DNA of 24,349 bases from a virus, in the IMG/VR virus record IMGVR_UViG_3300009164_002862, positions 1 through 24,349 of that record; one strand, 5' to 3'. The notes beneath the pieces are model-generated. The model was not told where the DNA came from. It saw only the letters and a list, made by a program, of their open reading frames with translations, and made no database searches. Shown one piece after another: positions 1 to 5,265 of the stretch; the stretch's first letter is position 1; each line of letters starts with the position of its first letter. The position numbers and the translations under genes are program-made.

Positions 1-2
1 AG

Positions 3-76
3 GCGGGGTTGGAGTAATGGTAACTCAACAGACTTTGACTCTGTCGTTCCTGGTTCGAGCCCAGGGCCCTGTTCCA
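3..76 (+). tRNA. tRNA-Gln (anticodon TTG)
   Basis: Cloverleaf with acceptor GCGGGGT pairing (three wobble pairs) with GCCCTGT, D-stem GAGT/ACTC, anticodon stem ACAGA/TCTGT with loop CTTTGAC, T-arm CCTGG-TTCGAGC-CCAGG and an encoded CCA. It is the first of two TTG-Gln tRNAs in the window; the second is at 1376-1449. Confidence 0.9.
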
Positions 77-93
77 TTTTTTAGGAGAAAGTA

Positions 94-234
94 ATGAAAC
101 TTAAGATGATCGTCAAGCAACGTAATCGCTTCGTTGCTTTGGCATTACAACGCAAAGCGGGAGTCCATCGTAAAAGCAATAAAGCTTTGCGAAGGCAACA
201 TAATGCGAGTATAGCTCAGTTGGTAGAGCAGTAG
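94..234 (+). CDS. Small basic phage protein, 46 aa
   Basis: An ATG preceded by AGGAG (83-87) opens a 46-residue ORF rich in Lys/Arg (MKLKMIVKQRNRFVALALQR then KAGVHRKSNKALRRQ). The pattern RNxFVxLALxRKAGxHxKSxKAxRR resembles very short basic proteins that recur in tailed phages, to my recollection; no function is known to me. The last ten codons run into tRNA-Lys, and the stop TAG lies in its D-arm/anticodon-stem region, so a ribosome finishing this gene would translate through the tRNA. A good ribosome site and the coherent composition favour a real gene; the overlap with the tRNA argues for some caution. Confidence 0.55.
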   Translation: MKLKMIVKQRNRFVALALQRKAGVHRKSNKALRRQHNASIAQLVEQ

Positions 235-280
235 ACTTTTAATCTATTGGTCGTGGGTTCGAATCCCCCTACTCGTACCA
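205..280 (+). tRNA. tRNA-Lys (anticodon TTT)
   Basis: Acceptor GCGAGTA/TACTCGT, canonical D-arm AGCTCAGTTGGTAGAGC, anticodon stem GTAGA/TCTAT with loop CTTTTAA, T-loop TTCGAAT and encoded CCA. Confidence 0.95.
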
Positions 281-285
281 TATAA

Positions 286-361
286 AAGCACTCTTGTCAG
301 CACTGTGGGAAGCGCAGATAGACAATACTAGAACAAGGTTCGAATCCAAACAAGAGTGTTT
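286..361 (+). ncRNA. Structured tRNA-array spacer, possible tRNA relic or small RNA
   Basis: An 11-bp outer helix (286-296 AAGCACTCTTG with 351-361 CAAGAGTGTTT) encloses an inner hairpin, CTGTG-GGAAG-CGCAG flanked by TTGTC/GACAA. The enclosed stretch keeps a T-loop-like GGTTCGAATCC at 338-348, but it is separated from the outer helix by 3 nt and no anticodon arm or CCA can be placed. It is therefore not a canonical tRNA. It could be a decayed tRNA, a processing element, or a distinct small RNA. TTGTC overlaps the outer helix by three bases (294-296), so the two pairings partly compete. Confidence 0.35.
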
Positions 362-375
362 CTATATGGTAATAT

Positions 376-451
376 GCAGTTGTTAGTGTAACGGTTAACA
401 CCACGGATTGTGATTCCGTTAATATGGGTTCGATTCCCATACTTCTGCCCA
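376..451 (+). tRNA. tRNA-His (anticodon GTG)
   Basis: Anticodon stem ACGGA/TCCGT with loop TTGTGAT; T-arm ATGGG-TTCGATT-CCCAT; G at -1 (376) opposite the discriminator C, the tRNA-His identity mark; CCA at 449-451. The acceptor carries two T-T mismatches at positions 4 and 5, unusual but both ends of the stem pair. Confidence 0.85.
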
Positions 452-452
452 T

Positions 453-532
453 GGGTTGGGATATTTCAATTGGTTAGAAACGGGGATGTATAAGCCGCGT
501 AATGTGAGTTCGACTCTCACTCCCACCCTCCA
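453..532 (+). tRNA. Degenerate tRNA-like gene, possibly tRNA-Tyr (GTA)
   Basis: A D-arm (TTTC...GAAA with GG in the loop), a perfect T-arm GTGAG-TTCGACT-CTCAC and a CCA at 530-532 are clear. The acceptor pairs as 453-460 with 521-528 with one mismatch but is 8 bp rather than 7. The anticodon arm is poor: the only loop with T33 reads ATGTATA, giving GTA, and needs two mismatches at the top of the stem. It may be a decaying tRNA or one with an unusual fold; the amino-acid assignment is weak. Confidence 0.45.
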
Positions 533-539
533 TATGAAA

Positions 540-642
540 GCATTCTTAATATAAGACAAAGCGGGAGAAGAAACTTAGTGTCTGCAGATGCAAAAGTTTC
601 AGAGCTTGACTCCTCCTAGGCTTGCATTCGAGAGTGCCTCCA
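540..642 (+). ncRNA. Second structured tRNA-array spacer
   Basis: About 100 nt between two tRNAs that fits no cloverleaf but has strong internal pairing: GCATTCT (540-546) with AGAGTGC (631-637), GAAACTT (570-576) with AAGTTTC (594-600), GGGAG (563-567) with CTCCT (610-614), and a palindrome TCTGCAGA (581-588). A rival local hairpin GCATT-CGAG-AGTGC (624-637) would compete with the outer helix. The 10-mer CCTCCATATG lies at both edges (527-536 and 637-646). No open reading frame of note. Its outer helix GCAYTCT/AGAGTGY resembles that of the spacer at 286-361. Confidence 0.3.
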
Positions 643-645
643 TAT

Positions 646-720
646 GGTGATGTAGCATAACGGTAGTGCACCAGCTTCATACGCTGTCAAGTGTAAGTTC
701 GATTCTTACTATCACCACCA
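646..720 (+). tRNA. tRNA-Met (anticodon CAT)
   Basis: Acceptor GGTGATG/TATCACC, anticodon stem with loop TTCATAC, T-loop TTCGATT, encoded CCA. The paired first base argues against a bacterial initiator. An Ile2 identity (lysidine-modified CAT) cannot be excluded because a second CAT tRNA lies at 4081-4157. Confidence 0.9.
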
Positions 721-724
721 CATT

Positions 725-800
725 GCGCGGTTAGCTCAGTTGGTAGAGCGTCTGCCTTACACGCAGAATGTCGGCGGTTCGACCCCGTCACCGCGTACCA
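725..800 (+). tRNA. tRNA-Val (anticodon TAC)
   Basis: Acceptor GCGCGGT/ACCGCGT, D-arm AGCTCAGTTGGTAGAGC, anticodon stem TCTGC/GCAGA with loop CTTACAC, T-loop TTCGACC, encoded CCA. Confidence 0.95.
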
Positions 801-804
801 AATT

Positions 805-880
805 ATTTCTCCCTAGTGTAATGGCAGCACGTCGGTCTCCAAAACCGTTAGTAAGAGTTCGAGTCTCTTGGGGGATGCCA
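805..880 (+). tRNA. tRNA-Trp (anticodon CCA)
   Basis: Acceptor ATTTCTC pairs with GGGGGAT using several G-U pairs; anticodon loop CTCCAAA between TCGGT and ACCGT; T-arm AAGAG-TTCGAGT-CTCTT; encoded CCA. Confidence 0.9.
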
Positions 881-888
881 GATTTTGC

Positions 889-917
889 TTGACATATGAT
901 ATTAAGTATGTTATAAT
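889..917 (+). promoter_or_regulatory. Consensus sigma70 promoter in the tRNA array
   Basis: TTGACA (889-894), an exact 17-bp spacer and TATAAT (912-917), with an extended TGn just before the -10. The expected start is near 924, at the very 5' end of tRNA-Thr. It would transcribe tRNA-Thr, tRNA-Arg and the GroES-like gene by host RNA polymerase early in infection. Confidence 0.85.
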
Positions 918-924
918 AAATTTT

Positions 925-999
925 GCCGACTTAGCACAGTGGTAGTGCAATCGCCTTGTAAGCGATAGGTCATCAGTTCGAATCCGATAGTCGGCACCA
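925..999 (+). tRNA. tRNA-Thr (anticodon TGT)
   Basis: Acceptor GCCGACT/AGTCGGC, anticodon stem ATCGC/GCGAT with loop CTTGTAA, T-loop TTCGAAT, encoded CCA. It begins eight bases after the -10 box of the promoter at 889-917, so the transcript may start at or just before the mature 5' end. Confidence 0.95.
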
Positions 1000-1004
1000 A
1001 ACCA

Positions 1005-1080
1005 TCTGGCGGTAGTATAATGGATAATACAGTTGCCTTCTAAGCAATCAATCCAGGTTCGATTCCTGGTCGCCGGACCA
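1005..1080 (+). tRNA. tRNA-Arg (anticodon TCT)
   Basis: Acceptor TCTGGCG/CGCCGGA, anticodon stem GTTGC/GCAAT with loop CTTCTAA, T-arm CCAGG-TTCGATT-CCTGG, encoded CCA. It reads AGA/AGG, codons frequent in the AT-rich late genes of this window. Confidence 0.95.
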
Positions 1081-1102
1081 CTTATTTTTTAGAAAGAAAA
1101 TT

Positions 1103-1372
1103 ATGAACTTTATTCCATTGCATGATCGTATCGTTATTCGTGAAGAAAAACTTCCTGAAGAAACAGAGAGCGGTATTATTCTACAAGGTGCACTTGCATC
1201 TAATGATACTAGAATTAGTATTGTTGTTTCTGTAGGGCCAGATGTACAAGAAGTAAAAGCAGGCGATAAAATTTACTTGGCATGGAGCAAAGTAAAACCA
1301 TTCAAGAATGGTGAAGAATTCTTAGGCATTATCAATGAAGAAGATGTTCTTGCTGTTATTGAAGAAGAATAA
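1103..1372 (+). CDS. GroES-like co-chaperonin
   Basis: An 89-residue protein of the GroES/Cpn10 type: N-terminal IPLHDRIVIREEK (compare the family's L-x-DRVVV-x-x), TESGIIL, the mobile-loop region around residues 25-35 (ILQGALASNDTR), then a beta barrel with GDKIYLAWSKVKPFKNGEEF and a terminal DVLAVIEEE. GroES caps GroEL; T4 encodes its own cap, gp31, needed to fold the major capsid protein gp23. This protein is close to bacterial GroES in length and sequence style, unlike gp31, and probably helps host GroEL fold phage proteins. Its usual bacterial partner, groEL, is absent here. It lies between tRNA-Arg and tRNA-Gln and is likely read from the promoter at 889-917. The ribosome site (AGAAAG) is weak. 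Confidence 0.85.
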   Translation: MNFIPLHDRIVIREEKLPEETESGIILQGALASNDTRISIVVSVGPDVQEVKAGDKIYLAWSKVKPFKNGEEFLGIINEEDVLAVIEEE

Positions 1373-1375
1373 TGT

Positions 1376-1449
1376 TGGGGGTTAGTTAAATGGTATAACA
1401 TCGGATTTTGATTCCGAGATCACAAGTTCGATTCTTGTACCCTCTGCCA
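1376..1449 (+). tRNA. tRNA-Gln (anticodon TTG), second copy
   Basis: Acceptor TGGGGGT/ACCCTCT with an open U-U first pair as in glutamine tRNAs, D-stem GTTA/TAAC, anticodon stem TCGGA/TCCGA with loop TTTTGAT, T-arm ACAAG-TTCGATT-CTTGT, encoded CCA. Its sequence differs clearly from the copy at 3-76, so this is not a recent duplication. Confidence 0.92.
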
Positions 1450-1451
1450 AA

Positions 1452-1528
1452 CGGTCCGTAACTCAATGGATTAGAGTGCTGGTCTTCGAAACCAGAGGTT
1501 GGGAGTTCGAGTCTCTCCGGGCCGGCCA
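1452..1528 (+). tRNA. tRNA-Arg (anticodon TCG)
   Basis: Acceptor CGGTCCG/CGGGCCG, D-stem ACTC/GAGT, anticodon stem CTGGT/ACCAG with loop CTTCGAA, T-loop TTCGAGT, encoded CCA. It starts two bases after the CCA of tRNA-Gln. Confidence 0.95.
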
Positions 1529-1543
1529 TTTAAAGGAGCAAAT

Positions 1544-1723
1544 ATGAAAGTAGTTATATTTGAAAATCAATTCAATAAGACTGAAAAGTTTTATTGCGAC
1601 AATCTACGTAATGTACAATTGATTGATGGAGTAGAGTATTTGCACGTTAGGCGGATCGAGAATAATCGAAAATTTCTAATCCGAAAAGATTCGTTACGAC
1701 GAATAGAAGAAAAAAGAATTTAG
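1544..1723 (+). CDS. Small uncharacterised protein, 59 aa
   Basis: The ATG at 1544 is preceded by AAGGAG (1533-1538), which decides the start over the upstream in-frame ATG at 1499 lying inside tRNA-Arg. The 59-residue product (begins MKVVIFENQFNKTEKFYC) is rich in charged residues, has alternating hydrophobic stretches suggesting a small beta-rich fold, and ends in a basic tail (KDSLRRIEEKRI). I do not recognise it. The last base of its TAG stop is the first base of tRNA-Ser, showing extreme compaction. Confidence 0.7.
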   Translation: MKVVIFENQFNKTEKFYCDNLRNVQLIDGVEYLHVRRIENNRKFLIRKDSLRRIEEKRI

Positions 1724-1810
1724 GAAATGTGGTCGAGTGGTCTATGGCTCTAGTCTTGAAAACTAGCGACTCGAAAGGGTCCGTGAGTTCGAATCTCACC
1801 GTTTCCGCCA
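1723..1810 (+). tRNA. tRNA-Ser (anticodon TGA)
   Basis: Class II tRNA: acceptor GGAAATG/CGTTTCC, anticodon stem CTAGT/ACTAG with loop CTTGAAA, long variable arm CGACTCGAAAGGGTCC, T-arm GTGAG-TTCGAAT-CTCAC, encoded CCA. Shares its first base with the stop codon of the preceding gene. Confidence 0.95.
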
Positions 1811-1814
1811 TATA

Positions 1815-1903
1815 GGAGAGTGGGCAGGATGGTAATGCAGCAGATTGCTAATCTGTCATCGGGTTATACCGGTGAGTGGGTTCGATTCCCACACTCTCCG
1901 CCA
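1815..1903 (+). tRNA. tRNA-Ser (anticodon GCT)
   Basis: Class II tRNA: acceptor GGAGAGT/ACTCTCC, anticodon stem GCAGA/TCTGT with loop TTGCTAA, long variable arm ATCGGGTTATACCGGT, T-arm GTGGG-TTCGATT-CCCAC, encoded CCA. The stop codon of the convergent J-domain gene lies at the very next base. Confidence 0.95.
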
Positions 1904-2470
1904 TCACATATTGGGCAAGCTAATTAGCCCGTATTCGTAGTCTTTTAGTATTTCAATAACGACATCGCAAACTTCTAGTCTTCTTTTGAATTCTAGATTT
2001 TCCTGCTTGCGAAGTTCTACGTGTTTTTCCAGAAACTGTAATATGATATTCTCATCTTCAGTCTTTATAGATAGACGCTCGATAACCCTATTGAGTTTTT
2101 GTAAATGATTATTGCAACTATCTATATTTTGCATGACACCAGCTTTAACACCAATGACTTCGTTAGTCATTATTGCAATTAAGTTATCGTGTTCTGGATT
2201 GAAGTTTGGGACAATATTGAACAGCATTTGAGCAATACGTTCAAGCGCTTCACCTCTGGTGCCACGGGATTCTGAAGTATTTCCCGTTTTATCATAGTCT
2301 TTTCTACGAATAAAATCGCTTAGAATTTCATAAGCAAGTTTTATGCGTTTGAATACTTCCTCATCTCCTCCTTTATCGGGATGATGAAATTGAGCAAGTG
2401 TTCTATATCGTTGTTTTATTTCTTCAGTGCTTGCATTTTTAGCAACACCAAGTTCTTCGTAGGGATTCAT
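1904..2470 (-). CDS. J-domain (DnaJ-like) co-chaperone, 188 aa
   Basis: The N-terminal 65 residues are a J-domain: MNPYEELGVAKNASTEEIKQ leads helix I-II, and HPDKGG (residues 30-35) is the HPD motif that stimulates DnaK ATPase. Helix III (EEVFKRIKLAYEILSD) and the ending RRKDYDKTG follow. The remaining ~120 residues are a helical, probably coiled-coil region with no Cys-rich zinc domain, so this is a class C J-protein, presumably directing host DnaK to a phage-specific client. The reading frame stays open upstream for 76 more codons, but that extension overlaps the divergent gene at 2574 and lacks J-domain character, so the ATG at 2470 is preferred. It is the only gene I place on the minus strand. 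A late-type box lies 20 nt upstream on that strand. Confidence 0.9.
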   Translation of the reverse strand: MNPYEELGVAKNASTEEIKQRYRTLAQFHHPDKGGDEEVFKRIKLAYEILSDFIRRKDYDKTGNTSESRGTRGEALERIAQMLFNIVPNFNPEHDNLIAIMTNEVIGVKAGVMQNIDSCNNHLQKLNRVIERLSIKTEDENIILQFLEKHVELRKQENLEFKRRLEVCDVVIEILKDYEYGLISLPNM

Positions 2471-2490
2471 AATAGATAAAATAGTTTTTA

Positions 2491-2498
2491 TATTTATT
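2491..2498 (-). promoter_or_regulatory. Possible late promoter for the J-domain gene
   Basis: On the minus strand the sequence reads AATAAATA, one base from the T4 late octamer TATAAATA, 20 nt from the start codon at 2470. That spacing matches the plus-strand late boxes in the window. The region is AT-rich, so chance occurrence is possible. Confidence 0.35.
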
Positions 2499-2543
2499 AG
2501 CAAAAATAAAGTTTGAAAAATTGAAATAGAACCATGTAGCCTG

Positions 2544-2551
2544 TATAAATA
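2544..2551 (+). promoter_or_regulatory. Late-type promoter box TATAAATA
   Basis: An exact T4 late octamer 22 nt upstream of the ATG at 2574. It lies in the divergent intergenic region shared with the J-domain gene. Confidence 0.5.
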
Positions 2552-2573
2552 TAATTGACAACGGGACTTAGTT

Positions 2574-3005
2574 ATGATATATAAACCAAAAAATTTAGAT
2601 GACCCTATTCTTCGAGTAATCGATGATGACCCTGTCCGCCCTGAGATTCCTGTCGATTTTCGAATCACCGAAAATAGGGAAGTTCTCATACTCCTCAAAG
2701 ATGAAAAACCTCAAGCAGTAGTTTGTGTTGCCTATATGGACAGCATTCCTAAAAACTGCGAGGAACTTTTCTTCAAATCAAATGAACCAGATACCGTTAT
2801 ATTCTACACCATTTGGAGTTATACTCCAGGTGCAGGTCGTGAACTAATATTCAAAGCCAGAGAACATATAGCAATCACTCGTCCAAGTATAAAACGATTC
2901 GTTACACTAAGCCCTCCGACAGAAATGGCAAAAAGATTCCATTTGAAAAACGGAGCAACCGAATTTAGAAAGAATTTGGACACCGTAAATTACGAATATG
3001 CTTGA
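2574..3005 (+). CDS. GNAT-like protein, conserved in T4-like aquatic phages
   Basis: A 143-residue protein whose layout suggests the GNAT acyltransferase fold: a beta hairpin EVLILLKDEKPQAVVCVAYM (about residues 36-55), a strand VIFYTIWSYTPGAGRELIFK (about 75-94) where SYTPGAGRELI sits where the acetyl-CoA-binding V-x-x-xxRGxGxG/A loop plus helix would be, and a C-terminal strand-helix (IKRFVTLSPPTEMAKRFHLK) ending in NGATEFRKNLDTVNYEYA, like the GNAT motif in which the helix is followed by NGF. The key loop lacks the usual Arg, so enzymatic activity is uncertain. I recall near-identical architecture in uncharacterised proteins of marine T4-like phages. The ATG at 2574 follows a late box; its TGA stop overlaps the next promoter's -35. 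Confidence 0.6.
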   Translation: MIYKPKNLDDPILRVIDDDPVRPEIPVDFRITENREVLILLKDEKPQAVVCVAYMDSIPKNCEELFFKSNEPDTVIFYTIWSYTPGAGRELIFKAREHIAITRPSIKRFVTLSPPTEMAKRFHLKNGATEFRKNLDTVNYEYA

Positions 3006-3030
3006 CACAAAATAAGTATTCTGTTATAAT
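3002..3030 (+). promoter_or_regulatory. Consensus sigma70 promoter for the mazG-like gene
   Basis: TTGACA (3002-3007), 17-bp spacer, TATAAT (3025-3030), with extended TGn. The -35 box contains the stop codon of the GNAT-like gene. Transcription would start near 3037 and leave a short leader before the ATG at 3050; tRNA-Leu, rubrerythrin and rubredoxin lie downstream in the same orientation. Confidence 0.85.
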
Positions 3031-3049
3031 ATGTTTTTAAGGTGACAAT

Positions 3050-3346
3050 ATGAACGAACTTAACAAAGATCAAACAGCAATTCTTCAAATTTTACAAGAA
3101 GAATGCGCAGAGGTAATTCAAGCAACATCTAAAGTATTTAGATTCGGATTGTTTGATACCCACCCAGATACCCCAAACAAAACAAATACCTTTCACCTAG
3201 AAGAAGAATTAGGCGATGTTCTCGCAATGATTGAATTACTAGCTTTACATAAAGTTATTTCTTACGACCATTTACTAATGTTCAAACAAGCAAAGTTTGA
3301 AAAGCTGCGTACTTGGTCTGACATTGATGTAGACTACAGGAGATAA
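3050..3346 (+). CDS. MazG-like nucleotide pyrophosphohydrolase
   Basis: A 98-residue all-alpha NTP-PPase of the single-domain MazG type. The metal-binding motifs are visible: EECAEV (17-22, the E-x-x-E of helix I) and EELGDVLAM (52-60, the E-x-x-D of the second motif). Family members hydrolyse (d)NTPs to NMPs and PPi; phage versions are proposed to trim nucleotide pools or lower host (p)ppGpp. Length fits phage MazG proteins. The leader has AAGGTGA as ribosome site. It is immediately downstream of a strong host-type promoter, fitting an early role in reprogramming metabolism. Confidence 0.85.
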   Translation: MNELNKDQTAILQILQEECAEVIQATSKVFRFGLFDTHPDTPNKTNTFHLEEELGDVLAMIELLALHKVISYDHLLMFKQAKFEKLRTWSDIDVDYRR

Positions 3347-3352
3347 ACAAAA

Positions 3353-3437
3353 GCCTGAGTGGTGAAATAGGTAGACACAAGAGACTTAAAATCTCTCGCC
3401 GCAAGGTGTACCGGTTCGATTCCGGTCTCAGGTACCA
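3353..3437 (+). tRNA. tRNA-Leu (anticodon TAA)
   Basis: Class II tRNA: acceptor GCCTGAG/CTCAGGT, anticodon stem AGAGA/TCTCT with loop CTTAAAA, variable arm CGCCGCAAGGTGT, T-arm ACCGG-TTCGATT-CCGGT, encoded CCA. It reads TTA, the dominant Leu codon of the AT-rich genes here. Confidence 0.95.
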
Positions 3438-3458
3438 TTTTTATATTAAGGAAAAATT

Positions 3459-3938
3459 ATGTCTATTACATTAAAAAATTTAGAAAGCGCTTTAGCCGGC
3501 GAATCAATGGCACATATTAAATATCGTTACTTCGCTAAGATTGCGCGAGACGAAGGATATGAAGATATTGCAAAACATTTTTGGCATACCGCAGACCAAG
3601 AACTTCTACATGCATGGGGTCATTTGGATTTGCTTATAGGTACACCAACTACTAAAGAATGTTTGCAACTAGCTATTCTAGGTGAAACATACGAATACAC
3701 TAAGATGTACCCTACATTCAAAGCACAAGCTGAGCAAGAAGGAAACGAGTTTGCTGCTAACGAAATTGAGCATCAGATTCAAGAATCAAAAGAACATGCT
3801 GAGCATTTCATGGAAATCATGAAAAAAGCAGAGAAGCGGTTCTCAGCTTTAGCAAAGGTTGAAGAGCGCCATGCTAAAGCATATGAAGATAAGTTAAATA
3901 GTCTAGAGTTCAAAGAAGCTCTTTTGGGAGGCAAGTAA
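3459..3938 (+). CDS. Rubrerythrin-like diiron protein
   Basis: A 159-residue four-helix ferritin-like protein. Iron ligands of the rubrerythrin type are visible: E15 in LAGESMAHIKY, E48 and H51 in DQELLH, an ILGETYEY segment in the third helix, and a C-terminal E-x-x-H cluster (QESKEHAEHF). Rubrerythrins reduce hydrogen peroxide with electrons from a rubredoxin domain, usually fused at the C-terminus. Here that domain is absent and a stand-alone rubredoxin follows one base after the stop, so the pair probably works as a split rubrerythrin system against oxidative stress. The C-terminal part after the last helix (KRFSALAKVEERHAKAYED) is helical. Ribosome site AAGGA precedes the ATG. Confidence 0.85.
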   Translation: MSITLKNLESALAGESMAHIKYRYFAKIARDEGYEDIAKHFWHTADQELLHAWGHLDLLIGTPTTKECLQLAILGETYEYTKMYPTFKAQAEQEGNEFAANEIEHQIQESKEHAEHFMEIMKKAEKRFSALAKVEERHAKAYEDKLNSLEFKEALLGGK

Positions 3939-3939
3939 T

Positions 3940-4074
3940 ATGAGTGAAACACACGTATGCGTAGTTTGTGGTCACGAACATAATGAGGCAACTGAAGGTA
4001 AATGGAATGATTTGCCAGAAGACTTTACTTGCCCAGAGTGTGGTGTAGGCAAAGAAGATTACGAAGTAATTTAA
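3940..4074 (+). CDS. Rubredoxin, 44 aa
   Basis: A very small protein with the rubredoxin pattern of two iron-binding knuckles: CVVCG (7-11) and CPECGVGK (31-38), with EATEG between them and the DLPEDFTCPECG signature typical of rubredoxins. Four Cys bind one Fe as an electron carrier. It starts one base after the rubrerythrin-like stop in a different frame and has its own ribosome site GGGAGG (3926-3931) inside that gene, so the two are co-translated. The likely role is electron donor to the preceding diiron protein. It is shorter than typical free-standing rubredoxins (about 52-54 residues) and closer to a rubrerythrin C-terminal domain. Confidence 0.88.
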   Translation: MSETHVCVVCGHEHNEATEGKWNDLPEDFTCPECGVGKEDYEVI

Positions 4075-4080
4075 AAAGTT

Positions 4081-4157
<77 letters not shown>

Positions 4158-4163
4158 TTTAAA

Positions 4164-4559
4164 ATGATTAACATTCTTGTTAACGGCACCTTTGATATTG
4201 TCCATAGAGGACATATCGAATTGCTTAATTTTGCCAGAGGTTGTGGTCAACAACTTATAGTCTGTATTGATTCGGATAGACGAGTTAAAGAATTAAAAGG
4301 CAATAGTAGACCTATTAATAATCAAGATGATAGAAAACATCTGTTACAAAATTTAAGAGCAGTTAATGCTGTTCATATATTTGATTCAGCTGAAGAATTA
4401 GAAATGCTTTGTAAAAAGTATTCACCTATAATGGTTAAAGGTAGTGATTATAAAGATAAGCCTATCGTTGGAAGTCAATATTGTAAAGAGATTAGATTTG
4501 TGGATTTGGTAAATGGATATTCAACAACAAAAACAATTCAAAATATTATTGCTCGGTGA
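4164..4559 (+). CDS. hldE2 (rfaE2-like): HldE-type heptose-1-phosphate nucleotidyltransferase
   Basis: A 131-residue cytidylyltransferase-fold protein: NGTFDIVHRGHIELL carries the H-x-G-H nucleotide-binding motif (residues 14-17), followed by IDSDRRVKELKG, RPINNQDDR, VKGSDY and a terminal VNGYSTTKTI. This order is that of the C-terminal domain of HldE, which transfers AMP from ATP to D-glycero-beta-D-manno-heptose 1-phosphate. Glycerol-3-phosphate cytidylyltransferase is a relative, but LKG-x-x-RP, KG-x-DY and GYSTT favour the heptose enzyme. It begins seven bases after the tRNA CCA with no obvious ribosome site, and overlaps the next gene by 47 nt. In bacteria this domain is C-terminal to the kinase; here it is a separate, upstream gene, so the pair is not a broken bacterial hldE. 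Confidence 0.85.
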   Translation: MINILVNGTFDIVHRGHIELLNFARGCGQQLIVCIDSDRRVKELKGNSRPINNQDDRKHLLQNLRAVNAVHIFDSAEELEMLCKKYSPIMVKGSDYKDKPIVGSQYCKEIRFVDLVNGYSTTKTIQNIIAR

Positions 4560-5265
4560 TAATTGTATTGATGTTTATCAGTATGGTACTGTAGATCGTA
4601 TCAGTCCTGAAGCACCTGTTCCTGTATTCAAATTTTCTCACGAAGAAAAACGAGCAGGCATGGCGGGCAATGTTAAGAATAATCTAATTTCACTTGGTGC
4701 AGATGTTACATTTTTACATGGTGAAACTTCTACAAAAACTAGATTGGTTGATCTTAAAAGCAAACAACATATTGTTAGAATTGATAATGATGTTTTATCT
4801 GATGCATTTGTTTTTGATACAAGTATTCCAAAATTATATGACGCAATAGTGATTTCCGATTATAATAAGGGAACAATTAGTTATGAGATGGTCGAAGAAT
4901 TAATTGCAGACTTTAAAGGTCCTGTGTTTATAGATACAAAGAAAACGGATCTTAAAAGATTTGAAGGCGCAATCGTTAAAATTAATAGTTTAGAAAATAG
5001 TTTGGCTAAGACTTTACCTACAGAGTTAATTGTAACTATGGGTAGATATGGGGCACAATATAAAGATCAACAATATTCCGCACCTCACACCGAGGTGTTT
5101 GATGTTTGCGGTGCTGGAGATACATTTCTTTCGGCATTGGTTCTTGAATTCTTAAAGACAAACAATATGGAAAAGGCAATTGAGATTGCCAACATTGCAG
5201 CTAGTATTACAGTAAAGCATATCGGAGTATATGCACCGACATGGGAAGAAATAAATGAGGCTTGA
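4513..5265 (+). CDS. hldE1 (rfaE1-like): HldE-type heptose-7-phosphate kinase (pfkB family)
   Basis: A 250-residue ribokinase/pfkB-family protein. ISPEAPVPV (30-38) is a hallmark of the HldE kinase domain, followed by GMAGNV (49-54), ISDYNKG (114-120), the N-x-x-E-type NSLEN (158-162) and the anion hole/catalytic CGAGDTF (199-205, catalytic base D203). HldE kinase phosphorylates D-glycero-beta-D-manno-heptose 7-phosphate at C1. It is about 60 residues shorter than bacterial domains (around 310), with trimmed loops in the middle, but the catalytic parts remain. The ATG at 4513 lies inside the upstream gene; later candidates would cut into the first strand (KILLLGDN), so the overlap is real and suggests translational coupling. 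Confidence 0.88.
   Translation: MDIQQQKQFKILLLGDNCIDVYQYGTVDRISPEAPVPVFKFSHEEKRAGMAGNVKNNLISLGADVTFLHGETSTKTRLVDLKSKQHIVRIDNDVLSDAFVFDTSIPKLYDAIVISDYNKGTISYEMVEELIADFKGPVFIDTKKTDLKRFEGAIVKINSLENSLAKTLPTELIVTMGRYGAQYKDQQYSAPHTEVFDVCGAGDTFLSALVLEFLKTNNMEKAIEIANIAASITVKHIGVYAPTWEEINEA

Noticed and set aside
540-642. tmRNA or class II tRNA
   Set aside because: No T-arm can be placed against an acceptor stem, there is no tag-like reading frame, and the helix order does not fit either class.
2471-2698. N-terminal extension of the J-domain gene to 2698
   Set aside because: The extra 76 residues have no J-domain character, overlap the divergent gene at 2574 and the ATG at 2470 begins exactly at the expected start of a J-domain.
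4164-5265. A frameshifted single HldE gene
   Set aside because: Bacterial HldE has kinase first and transferase second; here the order is reversed with a 47-nt overlap, so these are two genes.
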